NCBI GenBank assembly: GCA_964443145.1
Contig: CAYUBS010000001.1
Span: 24,401 to 88,400 of the forward strand
Source of the DNA: JAHEFT01 sp964443145
Lineage (GTDB): Bacteria; Pseudomonadota; Gammaproteobacteria; Xanthomonadales; SZUA-36
Direction of reading: 5' to 3'
DNA length: 64,000 bases
The notes under the pieces were generated by a model. That model was not told where the DNA came from and searched no databases. It saw only the letters and a list, made by a program, of their open reading frames with translations. Below are positions 25,534 to 34,323 of this stretch, one piece after another. Numbering within the stretch: position 1 is the first letter of the stretch; every line of letters starts with the position of its first letter. The position numbers and the translations under genes are program-made.

Positions 25534-25561
25534 CGGAACCGCCTGTGTGCACGAGGGTCCC

Positions 25562-26056
25562 GTGACGGGCCAATTAGCATTGAAAATACTGGACATGCTG
25601 CGCCTGCGGTCCGGCCCCCAGGATATGCCGTCCGGCTGGACATTGGCGATAGCAATGTCTTTGGCCTACATCGCCCAGGGCTTTATTGCCGATCATATAC
25701 TCGGCGATACCGATGGCGCCCCGCGCACTTTATTGGCAGTGGGTGTGCAGTTTGCGATCATTGCCTTTCTTTTGAATTTCCGCAGCTACACGTCGCGTTT
25801 ACCACAAACGCTGATCGCGTTGGCAGGAACGGGCTTCATATTCGGCTTGCTTTCACTCGCTATCCTTACCCGTGTCGATCCCAGCAAATCACAACCGGAT
25901 CTTGCGCTGATCTATCTCGGACTGTTTGGCTGGAGCCTGGTGGTCGATGCACATATTTATCGGCAAGCCCTGTCCACCAAGATGGGCTTTGGGGTACTCT
26001 TGGCCGTATTGATTTTCGGAGCGAACTTCATGCTTCTGAAAGCCGTTTTTGGATAG
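25562..26056 (+). CDS. Four-helix membrane protein, unknown function
   Basis: A protein of about 164 residues with four hydrophobic segments, roughly LAIAMSLAYIAQGFIA, TLLAVGVQFAIIAFLL, LIALAGTGFIFGLLSLAIL and LGLFGWSLVVDAHIY/GVLLAVLIFGANFML, and short polar loops. I do not recognise a family. I prefer the GTG at 25562, which has GAGGG a few bases upstream; another GTG lies at 25547. It is placed between adk and mpl, overlapping neither coding start, and is probably cotranscribed with them. Similar small membrane proteins are often annotated only as hypothetical. Confidence 0.7.
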   Translation: MTGQLALKILDMLRLRSGPQDMPSGWTLAIAMSLAYIAQGFIADHILGDTDGAPRTLLAVGVQFAIIAFLLNFRSYTSRLPQTLIALAGTGFIFGLLSLAILTRVDPSKSQPDLALIYLGLFGWSLVVDAHIYRQALSTKMGFGVLLAVLIFGANFMLLKAVFG

Positions 26057-26063
26057 GAACGAT

Positions 26064-27431
26064 ATGCATATTCACATTCTGGGTGCCTGCGGCACGTTCA
26101 TGGGCGGCGTGGCGCTACTCGCCAAGCGCGCCGGACATCGCGTATCGGGTTCAGATCAGCATACTTACCCACCAATGAGCACGCAGCTGGAAGCCGAAGG
26201 GATTGAATTGTTCGAGGGCTACTCGCCGGAACACCTTGACCCGGAGCCCGACCTGGTCATTATTGGAAACGCTCTCAGCCGTGGCAACCCGGCCGTGGAA
26301 TACGTCCTCAACCAGGGCATCAACTACACTTCCGGCCCACGCTGGCTGGGTGAGAACTACCTGCGAGGAAAATCAGTTATCGCAGTGGCCGGCACACACG
26401 GCAAGACCACGACGGCGAGCATGGTGGCCTGGATCCTGGAGGCAGCAGGAGAGAAGCCCGGCTTCCTGATCGGGGGCGTGCCGGAAAATTTTGGCCACTC
26501 GGCCCGCGACGGAGAACGTTACTTCGTGGTTGAGGCGGACGAATACGACACGGCTTTTTTCGACAAACGAGCGAAGTTTGTCCACTACCGTCCCGACATC
26601 GCTGTCCTCAATAACCTCGAATTTGATCACGCGGATATCTATGAGGATCTGAAAGCCATTCAAACCCAGTTCCACCATCTGGTAAGGACCATTCCCGGTG
26701 ATGGCACGATTGTCAGCAACGGGCGTGATGCCAAGCTGGAGTCCGTGCTCGACCGTGGCTGCTGGAGCCGCTTGCAGCGTTTCTCGCTGGAAGAAGGAGC
26801 TGACTGGCAGGTCGAGTTACTCAAGCCGGACGGCAGCGAACTGGCCTTCCACTTCGAAGAGCAACCGGTGGGACAACTGTCCTGGCCGCACTTTGGGCGG
26901 CACAACGCAATGAACGCCTGCGCTGCCGTCGTCGCAGCGGTAGCCGCTGGCGTCAGCCCGCGGTTTGCCATAGATTCGCTAGCCTCGTTCAAGGGCGTCA
27001 AACGAAGAATGGAGCTGATCACGGAGACCGATGACATCCGTGTTTATGACGATTTTGCACACCATCCAACCGCCATCCGACTGACGCTGGAAGGTCTGCG
27101 CCGGAACGTGGGCAATGCGCGTGTGCTGGTGGCCCTGGAGCCACGCAGCAACACCATGCGGGCGGGCGTACATATAGCGGAGCTCGGACCGGCACTGATG
27201 CCGGCCGACCGGGTCTGGCTTATGGCCGGTGGAGGAATCGACTGGGACCCGCAAGAGGCCCTGGCGCCGCTGGAAGGGCGCGGCCGTGTCGTCACACGCA
27301 GCGAGGATATGCTCGCACAGCTGCTGGACGCGGTGCAGCCGGGTGATCACGTCATCTTCATGAGCAATGGCGGTTTCGATTCAGCACCCGCGCGTTTTAG
27401 CCGCTCGATCAAAGACCATGAGCACCGTTGA
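26064..27431 (+). CDS. mpl: UDP-N-acetylmuramate:L-Ala-gamma-D-Glu-meso-DAP ligase
   Basis: Murein recycling enzyme that joins the recovered tripeptide to UDP-MurNAc in the cytoplasm. It has 455 residues from the ATG at 26064, which has AGGA a few bases upstream (E. coli 457). It begins MHIHILGACGTFMGGVA, typical of Mpl rather than MurC. The ATP loop AGTHGKTT is at 109-116. It contains VEADEYDTAFFDKRAKF, a FGRHNAMNACAA segment and VYDDFAHHPTAI. An in-frame TTG at 26049 overlaps the preceding gene and is not preferred. The next gene starts inside its last 14 bases. Confidence 0.96.
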   Translation: MHIHILGACGTFMGGVALLAKRAGHRVSGSDQHTYPPMSTQLEAEGIELFEGYSPEHLDPEPDLVIIGNALSRGNPAVEYVLNQGINYTSGPRWLGENYLRGKSVIAVAGTHGKTTTASMVAWILEAAGEKPGFLIGGVPENFGHSARDGERYFVVEADEYDTAFFDKRAKFVHYRPDIAVLNNLEFDHADIYEDLKAIQTQFHHLVRTIPGDGTIVSNGRDAKLESVLDRGCWSRLQRFSLEEGADWQVELLKPDGSELAFHFEEQPVGQLSWPHFGRHNAMNACAAVVAAVAAGVSPRFAIDSLASFKGVKRRMELITETDDIRVYDDFAHHPTAIRLTLEGLRRNVGNARVLVALEPRSNTMRAGVHIAELGPALMPADRVWLMAGGGIDWDPQEALAPLEGRGRVVTRSEDMLAQLLDAVQPGDHVIFMSNGGFDSAPARFSRSIKDHEHR

Positions 27432-28008
27432 AATTCCGCTATTTCCACTGCGCACCGTGTTGTTTCCCGGGGGATTCCTTCCGCTGCGTATTTTTGAACA
27501 GCGTTATCTCACCATGGTTCGGGACTGCGCGCGCAGCGATACCGGTTTCGGCGTTTGCCTGATCCGCGAAGGAGAAGAAGCCGTTTCACCGGTCAAGACC
27601 ACCCAGATCGGGACACACGCACATATTGTTGACTGGTATACGCTGGAAGATGGACTGCTGGGTGTGTCTGCTACCGGCACGATACGATTCATCACGGAAA
27701 ACACGTGGCAGGAAGATGGCGGCCTGTTCAGGGCCGAAGTTCGGGTGCTGCCCGAACCGCCGGCCAGCCTTGTACCCGAAGCCTACTCGGTGTTGAGCGA
27801 AGTGCTGGGCCGGTTCATGGAGAAAGTGGCACACCAGTACCCGGACTATACGCCAGACCACCTTCAGGATGCGGTCTGGGTAGGTTACCGCTTATCTGAA
27901 CTCCTGCCACTGAGCGGGATCGAGAAGCAGCATTTACTCGAACTCACCGATCCTCTGGAGCGGCTGCAGAGTCTGGTGGAAATACTGCCGCGATTTCAGT
28001 CGGCCTGA
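27418..28008 (+). CDS. LON substrate-binding-domain protein
   Basis: A 196-residue stand-alone LON N-terminal domain (PUA-like fold). It begins MSTVEIPLFPLRTVLFPGG, followed by PLRIFEQRYL, the standard opening of this family. There is no AAA+ or protease domain, so it is not Lon. In Lon this domain binds substrates; free versions have no settled role. The start overlaps the end of mpl by 14 bases. Its stop overlaps the stop of the oppositely oriented DedA fusion gene by 13 bases. Confidence 0.88.
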   Translation: MSTVEIPLFPLRTVLFPGGFLPLRIFEQRYLTMVRDCARSDTGFGVCLIREGEEAVSPVKTTQIGTHAHIVDWYTLEDGLLGVSATGTIRFITENTWQEDGGLFRAEVRVLPEPPASLVPEAYSVLSEVLGRFMEKVAHQYPDYTPDHLQDAVWVGYRLSELLPLSGIEKQHLLELTDPLERLQSLVEILPRFQSA

Positions 28009-29984
28009 GGCGAGCGAATCAGCAGCAAGCGCTCGCTGACCCTTTTCTGATCAAGACTGGTCAAAGGCTCACGAAGTGGCTTGAAATGGCCGGGGTCAAC
28101 GGCATTGGACCTCCAGTAGCTGAATAATCCAAAACGCTGAACCAGAATTTCTTCGGACAGTTGCCCCAGGTAAAGCACCTGTTCTCCTGGGGAAAGGCGC
28201 ACGCCGGAATCCCACAGGCGTATCGTCAGCAGACGTCCATCCGGCTGTAGATTCTTGCGCAGCATTAAGACCTCCGACCGGCCCTGGTAAGCCCGGCCCA
28301 GTAAAGGCAGACTGGCCTGGTCGGGCTCTGGATTGAGTGCCTGGATGATCCAGCGCCAGTCAGTCGGCGGCACGCTTTCCCAGCCAGCCTGCTCCAGCAA
28401 AGTCGAGACACGCTCCGGATCAGCCGCGATTTGCGCGTTAAATTTGCGCGAGGCTACCGATTTCAGTTGCGTGCGATCCGTCGACATCTCCCGCCATCTG
28501 GAATCCCACCAGGTGTTGCGGTCAACGTTTTTCACCACCATGGCAGTGTGCAGGGAAGTAAGGTCTTCTCTTGCATGCTCATTCACCTGCCAGGCAAACA
28601 GTGCGAACAGTGATCCATAAAAAATCAGGCTGGCCGTTGCACCCGAAAATCGCTTGATCGCGCGTTGCCGATAGGCGATACCCACCACCGCCGTCCAGGC
28701 CAGGCCCATCGCGATACCCATCAATGCTCCGCTCAGCCATTCCATTCCCAGGTACAGGCGGGAAAGCGCCAGTAAAATCAAGATCAGAGCAGCCGCGAGA
28801 TAAGGCCACTGCCGGCTTCTTCGCTGTAATTCACCGGCCTCCATCACCGCGAAAAAGGTCAGCACAACGGTTGAGAGGCTCATCGCTGCACTGGGCCCGC
28901 GCAGTGAAGGATCTGCCAGCTCGAACACCTGTGGTGTCGTTCTCAGACTCCAGGAAAGCAGCAGATGCAGCAAGGCGCCGCCACCCATCGCGAATAACCA
29001 GTGAACGGCGGCCGTTTTACGCCCGGCTCCCAGTAACCACAGCAGCAGGGCCAGTGCAGAAAATATGGATACAGGCCAGCGGGAAAGTTGCGATATGGCG
29101 ACCATCACCGGGTCGGCGAGGTGATTGCGCAGGGCCAGTGCCAGGTCCTGAACCGCCTGGTCCATTGCCTTGGGCTGAGCTGAAAAAGGCGAAAGGAATA
29201 GCAGCATCACCAGGCCCCAAAAAATGAATACCAGCAGAATGCCCATCATCGTCACCGACAAGGCTTCACCGCGTGCAGGTCCCAACAGCGGACGGGCGGC
29301 CCGACCCAGCAGGGGGTGCCGGCGACTCCAGCGAATGGCGTGTCGCATCCAGCGCGCGGAACGGGTGGCCAGCGGCTCGTAAATGGAGCGCATCAACCAC
29401 CAGGTAACCCAAAACACCACCAACAGGATGATCAGCAGGACGGTCAGGCGCCCCGTGTATTCAGAAGCGACTTCCAGCGAGGCCCCAAACAACATGCCGG
29501 GCAGCAGGAAGGATGGCGCCCAGAAAACACAGGCCGGTATATCAACCGCCAGAAAGCGCGAGGGCTGCATGCCCATCATGCCGGCAACCGAGGGGATAAT
29601 GGGGCGCAAGGGCCCAATGAAGCGACCCGCGACAACGCTTTTAGCCCCATGCGCATGGAAGAAAAGTGTTCCACGTTCCATCAGGGCCGGGAACCGGGAA
29701 AACGGCCAGATATCGAGCAGGTGGCCCCCGAAACGATGGCCCACATAATAACTCAGTGTGTCCCCGAGGATCGCACCGGTGGTAGCGGCAATCCAGATAG
29801 GTATCAGATCCAGCATGCCCAGGCCGATCAATGCCCCAACGCCGAACAGGATAACGATGCCCGGCAACAGGATACCAACCAACACCAGGGACTCGAGAAA
29901 AGCCACCAGGAAAACGGTCAGGTAGCCCCACTCCGGCTTGGCGTTAAGCCAACTTAATAACTCCTGGGTCCAGCCTGTGTCCAA
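27996..29984 (-). CDS. DedA - PAP2-like - LssY C-terminal fusion membrane protein; PAP2 part lacks catalytic residues
   Basis: A 662-residue membrane protein in three parts. Residues 1-200 are a DedA/SNARE-associated domain with early Glu31, GHRFGG, and the re-entrant pattern RFIGPLRPIIPSVAG at 121-135. Residues about 240-440 are a PAP2-type six-helix domain. Residues about 470-655 are a soluble LssY-C-like domain. In the PAP2 part the catalytic motifs are changed: PSGH reads PSAA (364-367), and SRx5HxxxD reads with Glu415 for His and Gly419 for Asp. It should therefore not be a phosphatase. DedA proteins are linked to undecaprenyl-phosphate or phospholipid transport; this fusion may be a lipid carrier or scramblase. 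Confidence 0.88.
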   Translation of the reverse strand: MDTGWTQELLSWLNAKPEWGYLTVFLVAFLESLVLVGILLPGIVILFGVGALIGLGMLDLIPIWIAATTGAILGDTLSYYVGHRFGGHLLDIWPFSRFPALMERGTLFFHAHGAKSVVAGRFIGPLRPIIPSVAGMMGMQPSRFLAVDIPACVFWAPSFLLPGMLFGASLEVASEYTGRLTVLLIILLVVFWVTWWLMRSIYEPLATRSARWMRHAIRWSRRHPLLGRAARPLLGPARGEALSVTMMGILLVFIFWGLVMLLFLSPFSAQPKAMDQAVQDLALALRNHLADPVMVAISQLSRWPVSIFSALALLLWLLGAGRKTAAVHWLFAMGGGALLHLLLSWSLRTTPQVFELADPSLRGPSAAMSLSTVVLTFFAVMEAGELQRRSRQWPYLAAALILILLALSRLYLGMEWLSGALMGIAMGLAWTAVVGIAYRQRAIKRFSGATASLIFYGSLFALFAWQVNEHAREDLTSLHTAMVVKNVDRNTWWDSRWREMSTDRTQLKSVASRKFNAQIAADPERVSTLLEQAGWESVPPTDWRWIIQALNPEPDQASLPLLGRAYQGRSEVLMLRKNLQPDGRLLTIRLWDSGVRLSPGEQVLYLGQLSEEILVQRFGLFSYWRSNAVDPGHFKPLREPLTSLDQKRVSERLLLIRSPQAD

Positions 29985-30038
29985 ACAAATCTTCCTTCCG
30001 GTTTCAAACAGGTTCGGCTTCGATTGCCGACAGGTCGT

Positions 30039-30044
30039 TATAAT
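30039..30044 (+). promoter_or_regulatory. Possible -10 element of the SDR gene
   Basis: A perfect TATAAT lies 29 bases before the GTG start at 30073, in the divergent gap with the DedA fusion gene. No convincing -35 is visible at 16-18 bases upstream, so this is only a candidate. Confidence 0.3.
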
Positions 30045-30072
30045 ACGGTATTGATCTCAAAGGAGTAGTGAT

Positions 30073-30900
30073 GTGGGGATAAATCTTGCCGGAAAAACAC
30101 TTCTGATAACAGGTGCCTCCAGGGGGATTGGCAAGGCCATCGCACTGCGCGCGGCCCGTGACGGGGCGAATATTGCCGTGGCTGCAAAGACCCACCAGAA
30201 ACATCCGGTGCTACCCGGAACCATTCATTCCGCGGTCGAGGAAATTGAACAGGCCGGCGGAAAGGGGCTGGCCATCCGTCTGGATGTGCGTGACGAGCAG
30301 GCCGTCGAGCAAGCCGTTGAGGAAACCGTGGCACGTTTCGGCGGGATCGACATCCTGGTCAACAATGCCAGCGCCATTATGCTCAGCGGAACGCGAGAAC
30401 TTCCTGTGAAACGCTTTGACCTGATGTTCAACACCAATGTGCGCGGAACCTACCTGATGTCCCGGGCCTGTATTCCCCATTTGCTGCGCTCCGGGAACCC
30501 TCATGTACTGAATCTTTCGCCGCCATTGAACCTGAATCCGAAGTGGTTCAGCGACCACGTGGCATACACAATGGCCAAGTACGGGATGAGTATGTGTGTG
30601 CTGGGCATGGCGGAGGAGTTTCGCCAGGAAGGCATTGCATTCAATGCACTGTGGCCCCGCACGATTATCGCCACGGCCGCACTCAGGGTCTTCGGCGACC
30701 AGATTCAGCCCGACAACTGCCGTACTGAAGAAATCATGGCCGATGCAGCACATGCGGTACTGTGCAAGGACGCACGTTTGTGCACCGGAAACTTCTTCCT
30801 GGACGAAGCGGTGCTACGCAGTGAAGGCGTCAAAGATTTTGAGAACTACTCAGTCAAACCCGGTGCAGCGTTGATGAAGGACCTGTTCCTCGATGGCTAA
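30073..30900 (+). CDS. HSDL2-like short-chain dehydrogenase/reductase
   Basis: A 275-residue NAD(P)-binding SDR. The cofactor loop is TGASRGIGKAIA near residue 14, then NNASA, and the active site is Ser in NLSPPLNLNPKW with YxxxK as YTMAK. The long unusual motif around SPPLNLNPKWF...AYTMAKYGMSM is typical of the HSDL2 group, whose vertebrate members sit in peroxisomes and mitochondria and affect lipid metabolism. The SCP2 tail of vertebrate HSDL2 is absent. The start is GTG: the overlapping ATG at 30071 reads into an immediate stop, and AGGAG lies about eight bases upstream. Confidence 0.87.
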   Translation: MGINLAGKTLLITGASRGIGKAIALRAARDGANIAVAAKTHQKHPVLPGTIHSAVEEIEQAGGKGLAIRLDVRDEQAVEQAVEETVARFGGIDILVNNASAIMLSGTRELPVKRFDLMFNTNVRGTYLMSRACIPHLLRSGNPHVLNLSPPLNLNPKWFSDHVAYTMAKYGMSMCVLGMAEEFRQEGIAFNALWPRTIIATAALRVFGDQIQPDNCRTEEIMADAAHAVLCKDARLCTGNFFLDEAVLRSEGVKDFENYSVKPGAALMKDLFLDG

Positions 30901-30905
30901 AAGGA

Positions 30906-32186
30906 TCAAAGGCGCCTGAACGACTCTCCGGCCGCCGCAACGGTCGCCATGATGTGTTCTTCGGTGTGTGCCGACGACATGAAACCGGCTTCAAAGGCCG
31001 AGGGTGCCAGATAGACCCCACGCTCCAGCATCTGGTGATAGAACACGCGGAAGGCATCAACGTTGGTCTGACCGGCTTCAGCAAAGTTGATGATCTGTTC
31101 GGCGTCGGTAAAAAACAATCCAAACATGCCACCGACCTGCGTTGTCCGAACCGGCACGCCGGCCTGGTCCGCCACCTCCTGGATGCCATCGACCAATTGT
31201 TCGGTTTTTGCCGAGAGCTCTTCATAGAAGCCATCACGCACGATCAGGTCGAGGTTGGCGATACCGGCAGCCATCGCTACCGGGTTACCCGATAGCGTAC
31301 CCGCTTGGTAGACAGGCCCGCTTGGCGCTACCATTTCCATTAACTCGCGCTTGCCGCCAAACGCACCCACCGGCATTCCGCCACCAATGACTTTTCCGAA
31401 AGTGGAGAGATCCGGGGTGATTCCATACAGGCCCTGGGCGCCCTGCAAGGCCACCCGGAACCCGGTCATGACTTCGTCGAAAATCAACAGGCAGCCATGT
31501 TCGTCACAGGCTGAACGCAGCCCCTGCAGGTAACCTTCAACCGGCGGGATGCAATTCATGTTCCCGGCGACTGGCTCGACGATGATGGCAGCAACTTCTT
31601 TCCCGCATGCCGCCAGGCATTCCGTGACGGCCGCCAGGTCGTTATAGGGCAAGGTAACAGTGAGGTCTGCAATAGCCGATGGTACGCCCGGGGAATTCGG
31701 CACGCCAAGGGTCAGTGCGCCACTTCCCGCCTTGACCAGGAAGCTGTCGGCATGCCCGTGATAGCACCCTTCAAATTTTATGATCAGGTCCCGGCCTGTA
31801 GCGGCGCGGGCGACCCGAATCGCGCTCATGGTGGCCTCAGTGCCGGAATTGACCATGCGCACCATATCCATCGCAGGGACGATTGAGCAAAGGCGGTCAG
31901 CCATTTCCACTTCGGCCGGACACGGCGCCCCGAAACTCAGCCCCCTGGCCGCCGCCGCCTGTACCGCGGATACAATTTTCGGATGGGCATGCCCGGTAAT
32001 CATCGGGCCCCACGAGCCGACATAATCGATATATGACCGACCATCCACATCGTACAGGCAAGCCCCTTCGGCCCGATCGAAGAACACCGGATCGCCGCCA
32101 ACGCCGTTAAAAGCGCGAACCGGAGAATTAACACCTCCCGGAATATGGACCCGGGCACGAGAAATCAGATCTTTGCTGCTGTTCAT
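30906..32186 (-). CDS. hemL: Glutamate-1-semialdehyde 2,1-aminomutase
   Basis: PLP enzyme of the C5 pathway that makes 5-aminolevulinate for haem. It has 426 residues, matching E. coli. It begins close to the family start (SRARVHIPGGVNSPVRAF). PLP Lys265 is in STFGKVIGGGMP. The MVNSGTEATMSAIRVAR and FDEVMTGFRVA segments are intact. The ATG at 32186 was preferred to one six codons upstream because it gives the usual N-terminus. It converges on the SDR gene with a 5-base gap, and is divergent from the rubredoxin gene. Confidence 0.97.
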   Translation of the reverse strand: MNSSKDLISRARVHIPGGVNSPVRAFNGVGGDPVFFDRAEGACLYDVDGRSYIDYVGSWGPMITGHAHPKIVSAVQAAAARGLSFGAPCPAEVEMADRLCSIVPAMDMVRMVNSGTEATMSAIRVARAATGRDLIIKFEGCYHGHADSFLVKAGSGALTLGVPNSPGVPSAIADLTVTLPYNDLAAVTECLAACGKEVAAIIVEPVAGNMNCIPPVEGYLQGLRSACDEHGCLLIFDEVMTGFRVALQGAQGLYGITPDLSTFGKVIGGGMPVGAFGGKRELMEMVAPSGPVYQAGTLSGNPVAMAAGIANLDLIVRDGFYEELSAKTEQLVDGIQEVADQAGVPVRTTQVGGMFGLFFTDAEQIINFAEAGQTNVDAFRVFYHQMLERGVYLAPSAFEAGFMSSAHTEEHIMATVAAAGESFRRL

Positions 32187-32237
32187 CGCGCTATTGTATG
32201 GCAAACTAGCCTACGATTTTCGGCAAGGTAGAAGAAA

Positions 32238-32417
32238 TTGAGCGATAAAGATTATAAAAACTGGATGTGCATCATTTGCGGATGGATTTACGATGAGGAA
32301 AAAGGCGCCCCAGAGGAAGGCCTGGCGCCCGGCACCCGCTGGGAAGATGTTCCGGAAGACTGGGTGTGTCCGGATTGTGGCGCAGGCAAAGAAGACTTCG
32401 ATCTGATTGAAATCTAG
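32238..32417 (+). CDS. Rubredoxin
   Basis: A 59-residue one-iron electron carrier. Two CxxC pairs bind the Fe: CIICG near residue 11 and CPDCG near 44. The intervening WIYDEEKG and the PEDWVCPDC-GKEDF segments are diagnostic. There is no ATG before the first Cys motif except one directly preceding it (32265), which would remove a structural strand, so the TTG at 32238 is the likely start. It lies between hemL (divergent) and the PspC gene. The redox partner is unknown. Confidence 0.92.
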   Translation: MSDKDYKNWMCIICGWIYDEEKGAPEEGLAPGTRWEDVPEDWVCPDCGAGKEDFDLIEI

Positions 32418-32432
32418 CGTATTCTCTATCTA

Positions 32433-32630
32433 ATGAGCAATCGGGGTGGAATAAGCAGATCACGCAGCGAAGCAATGATCGGTGGCGTATGTGCCGGCAT
32501 TGCCCGCCATTTCGGCTGGTCACTGACTGGAACCCGGGTGACTTACGTGTTGCTTTCGGCGCTGTCCGCCGCGTTCCCTGGAATCCTCGTCTACCTGATC
32601 CTGTGGCTGGTCCTGCCCGTAGAGGACTGA
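32433..32630 (+). CDS. Small PspC-domain membrane protein
   Basis: A 65-residue PspC-domain protein. SRSEAMIGGVCAGIARHFGW is the family's amphipathic opening, followed by one strong transmembrane segment (about 40-61, ending LVYLILWLVLPVED). Stand-alone PspC domains are associated with envelope stress, but without pspA nearby no phage-shock role can be claimed. It begins 15 bases after the rubredoxin stop. Its 3' end overlaps the convergent CpdA-like gene by about 40 bases. Confidence 0.8.
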   Translation: MSNRGGISRSRSEAMIGGVCAGIARHFGWSLTGTRVTYVLLSALSAAFPGILVYLILWLVLPVED

Positions 32631-33370
32631 GACGGCCGCAACAGCCCTGTTTCTACTTTTCCATCTGACCCCAGTTCCAGCCATCGGCATGACGGACCTT
32701 CAAGGTCGAGTGTGAATCTCTCTGTGCGCGGCAGGCTATTGGCCACGGCTGATGGCGCACCCAGCAGCTTCGCGCCGTTCCTTAAACCCTGGAAATCATG
32801 GTGCACGTGACCCCAGCTGATGCATCTGACCCGGCGGTCACGGTCAATATAGTGGAACAGCCGTTGTGGTTCCTCCAGCGCATACTTGTCAATCCAGGGC
32901 GCACCGACGGGCACCGGCTGATGGTGCAAAGCGATCAAAATGAATTTGGCGTCGCTGCCGCGCAATTGCTGGTCTAGTTTCTCGAGCATTTGCTGACTGA
33001 GCGCCCCGGATATCTTGCCAGGCACCGATGAGTCCAGCAGGACCAGCAGCCAGTCGCCCATTTCTTTCACAAAGGGGCCGCCCCATGGCCCGTTATGAAA
33101 GTGGCGACGCATCACGCTGGGGTCATCGTGATTACCCGGCAACACCAGCAACGGCGAGCCGAGGGTACCCAACTTAACGGCTACCCGCGCGTAAGACGTG
33201 GTACTGGCATCCTCGCTGACATCTCCCGTGACCAGTACCAGGTCCGGATCCCATGCACGTGCGGCCTGCAACACAGAGTCGAGATTCCGGTCGGCGTTCT
33301 GCCCCCGGTAGTCGGCTCCGCGCTCTGCAGATACGTGGCAATCGCTGATCTGAATGAGTTTCAGCGCCAT
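32591..33370 (-). CDS. cpdA: CpdA/Icc-like metallophosphoesterase
   Basis: A 259-residue class III cyclic nucleotide phosphodiesterase-like enzyme. The metallophosphoesterase ligand series is complete: IQISDCH, VLVTGDVSED, LPGNHDDP, IALHHQPVP and WGHVHHDF. This spacing fits CpdA, which hydrolyses cAMP, but other substrates are possible. The ATG at 33370 has GAGGAAG just upstream; an earlier in-frame ATG at 33382 falls within the T-run of the preceding terminator. The tail beyond about residue 235 is probably non-conserved and overlaps the PspC gene. Confidence 0.75.
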   Translation of the reverse strand: MALKLIQISDCHVSAERGADYRGQNADRNLDSVLQAARAWDPDLVLVTGDVSEDASTTSYARVAVKLGTLGSPLLVLPGNHDDPSVMRRHFHNGPWGGPFVKEMGDWLLVLLDSSVPGKISGALSQQMLEKLDQQLRGSDAKFILIALHHQPVPVGAPWIDKYALEEPQRLFHYIDRDRRVRCISWGHVHHDFQGLRNGAKLLGAPSAVANSLPRTERFTLDLEGPSCRWLELGSDGKVETGLLRPSQSSTGRTSHRIR

Positions 33371-33380
33371 TATCTTCCTC

Positions 33381-33406
33381 AAAAAAAAGCGAGCTGACGC
33401 CCGCTT
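33381..33406 (-). terminator. Intrinsic terminator after the YegP-like gene, directly before cpdA
   Basis: On the minus strand AAGCGGGC pairs with GCTCGCTT (one G-T wobble) around a GTCA loop and runs into eight T. It lies 22 bases after the YegP-like stop and ends only 10 bases before the cpdA start codon. Confidence 0.88.
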
Positions 33407-33427
33407 CTTTTGCTTCTGAAATTGGCT

Positions 33428-33757
33428 TTACTCTTCAACAACCGTTGCATCTGCTGCATTTTTCGCGACGGACTGCATGCCATTGCTGCAACCACTTCCA
33501 GATTTGTACATCTGGCTGCGGCCGATTTCCTGACCATTCCCAGCCTTCAGGATGAAGTACTCGCGGCCATCCTTCGCTGTTTTGACTTCAAACCGATTTT
33601 CGTCCTGCGAGTTCTTGCGCACTGATTCAACACCATTGGCACAGGAGCTTCGGGATTTGTAGCCTTCGCTTGAGAGAATAATCTCACCATTTCCGGCTTT
33701 CAGCCTGAAGTAGTCCTCGCCATTCTTGCCTTTGAATATTACAAATTTACCAGCCAT
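33428..33757 (-). CDS. YegP-family protein (DUF1508/UPF0339)
   Basis: A 109-residue protein made of two DUF1508 repeats (about 3-50 and 53-102). Each has an F...YF.LKAGNG core followed by a YKS..SC.NG.ESV tail, which is the family signature. It is small, soluble and commonly present in proteobacteria. Function is not established, though some members respond to stress. It has its own terminator immediately downstream, so it may be a single-gene unit. Confidence 0.88.
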   Translation of the reverse strand: MAGKFVIFKGKNGEDYFRLKAGNGEIILSSEGYKSRSSCANGVESVRKNSQDENRFEVKTAKDGREYFILKAGNGQEIGRSQMYKSGSGCSNGMQSVAKNAADATVVEE

Positions 33758-33820
33758 GCTATTTTCCTCGTTGGTGGGTCTGTTACTCGTTGTACTTTAC
33801 CATCAAATATCAATGGCGCT

Positions 33821-34243
33821 TTAGTCCAGATCCAGCTCGAGGATATCGCCTGGTTTTGCACCCAGTTCCGCCGCCTTACCTGCATTCAGTTCCAGTACGT
33901 ATTTAGCCGGCCCTGAACTGGGATAGCTGGGACAGTTTCGGGTTTTGCATGGCCGGGCATTTTCCGCCACGCTAACGAGCTTCAATTGCTCGTCGAAATA
34001 GAAGATATCAAGCGAAATACGGCAGTTCTTCATCCAGAAGCTGCGTCTCGCCTGGGACGGAAACAGGAACAACATGCCGTGGTCGTCTTCCAGCGATTCA
34101 CGAAACATCAGGCCCAACGCCTGTTCATCAGGAGTCTGGGCCAGCTCAACGCTGAAACGTTCGCCCTTGAACACAACAGAAGGCCCCTCGGCCACGCAAG
34201 AACTGCAAAGCAGTGCAGCAATAATCAGAAAAAGATAACGCAT
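33821..34243 (-). CDS. DUF192 lipoprotein
   Basis: A 140-residue DUF192 protein. A signal sequence ends in a lipobox-like LLCSSC (Cys16), so it is probably a lipoprotein. The domain features are ERFSVELAQTPDEQALGLMFRESL, the HGMLFLF segment, SFWMKNCRISLDIFY and YVLELNAG. DUF192 proteins are small beta-barrel envelope proteins of unknown biochemical role. It stands alone, divergent from the DUF4242 gene. Confidence 0.85.
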   Translation of the reverse strand: MRYLFLIIAALLCSSCVAEGPSVVFKGERFSVELAQTPDEQALGLMFRESLEDDHGMLFLFPSQARRSFWMKNCRISLDIFYFDEQLKLVSVAENARPCKTRNCPSYPSSGPAKYVLELNAGKAAELGAKPGDILELDLD

Positions 34244-34323
34244 AGCGGAATTCTGAGCCCGGCCCCTGTATTTTTCAATCTTCTTTTATTCTATGCTTAG
34301 CAAATCAGACAAGGAGAAGAGAT

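Noticed and set aside
30071..30082. ATG at 30071 as start of the SDR gene
   Set aside because: It reads ATG TGG GGA then TAA; the GTG at 30073 opens the true frame.
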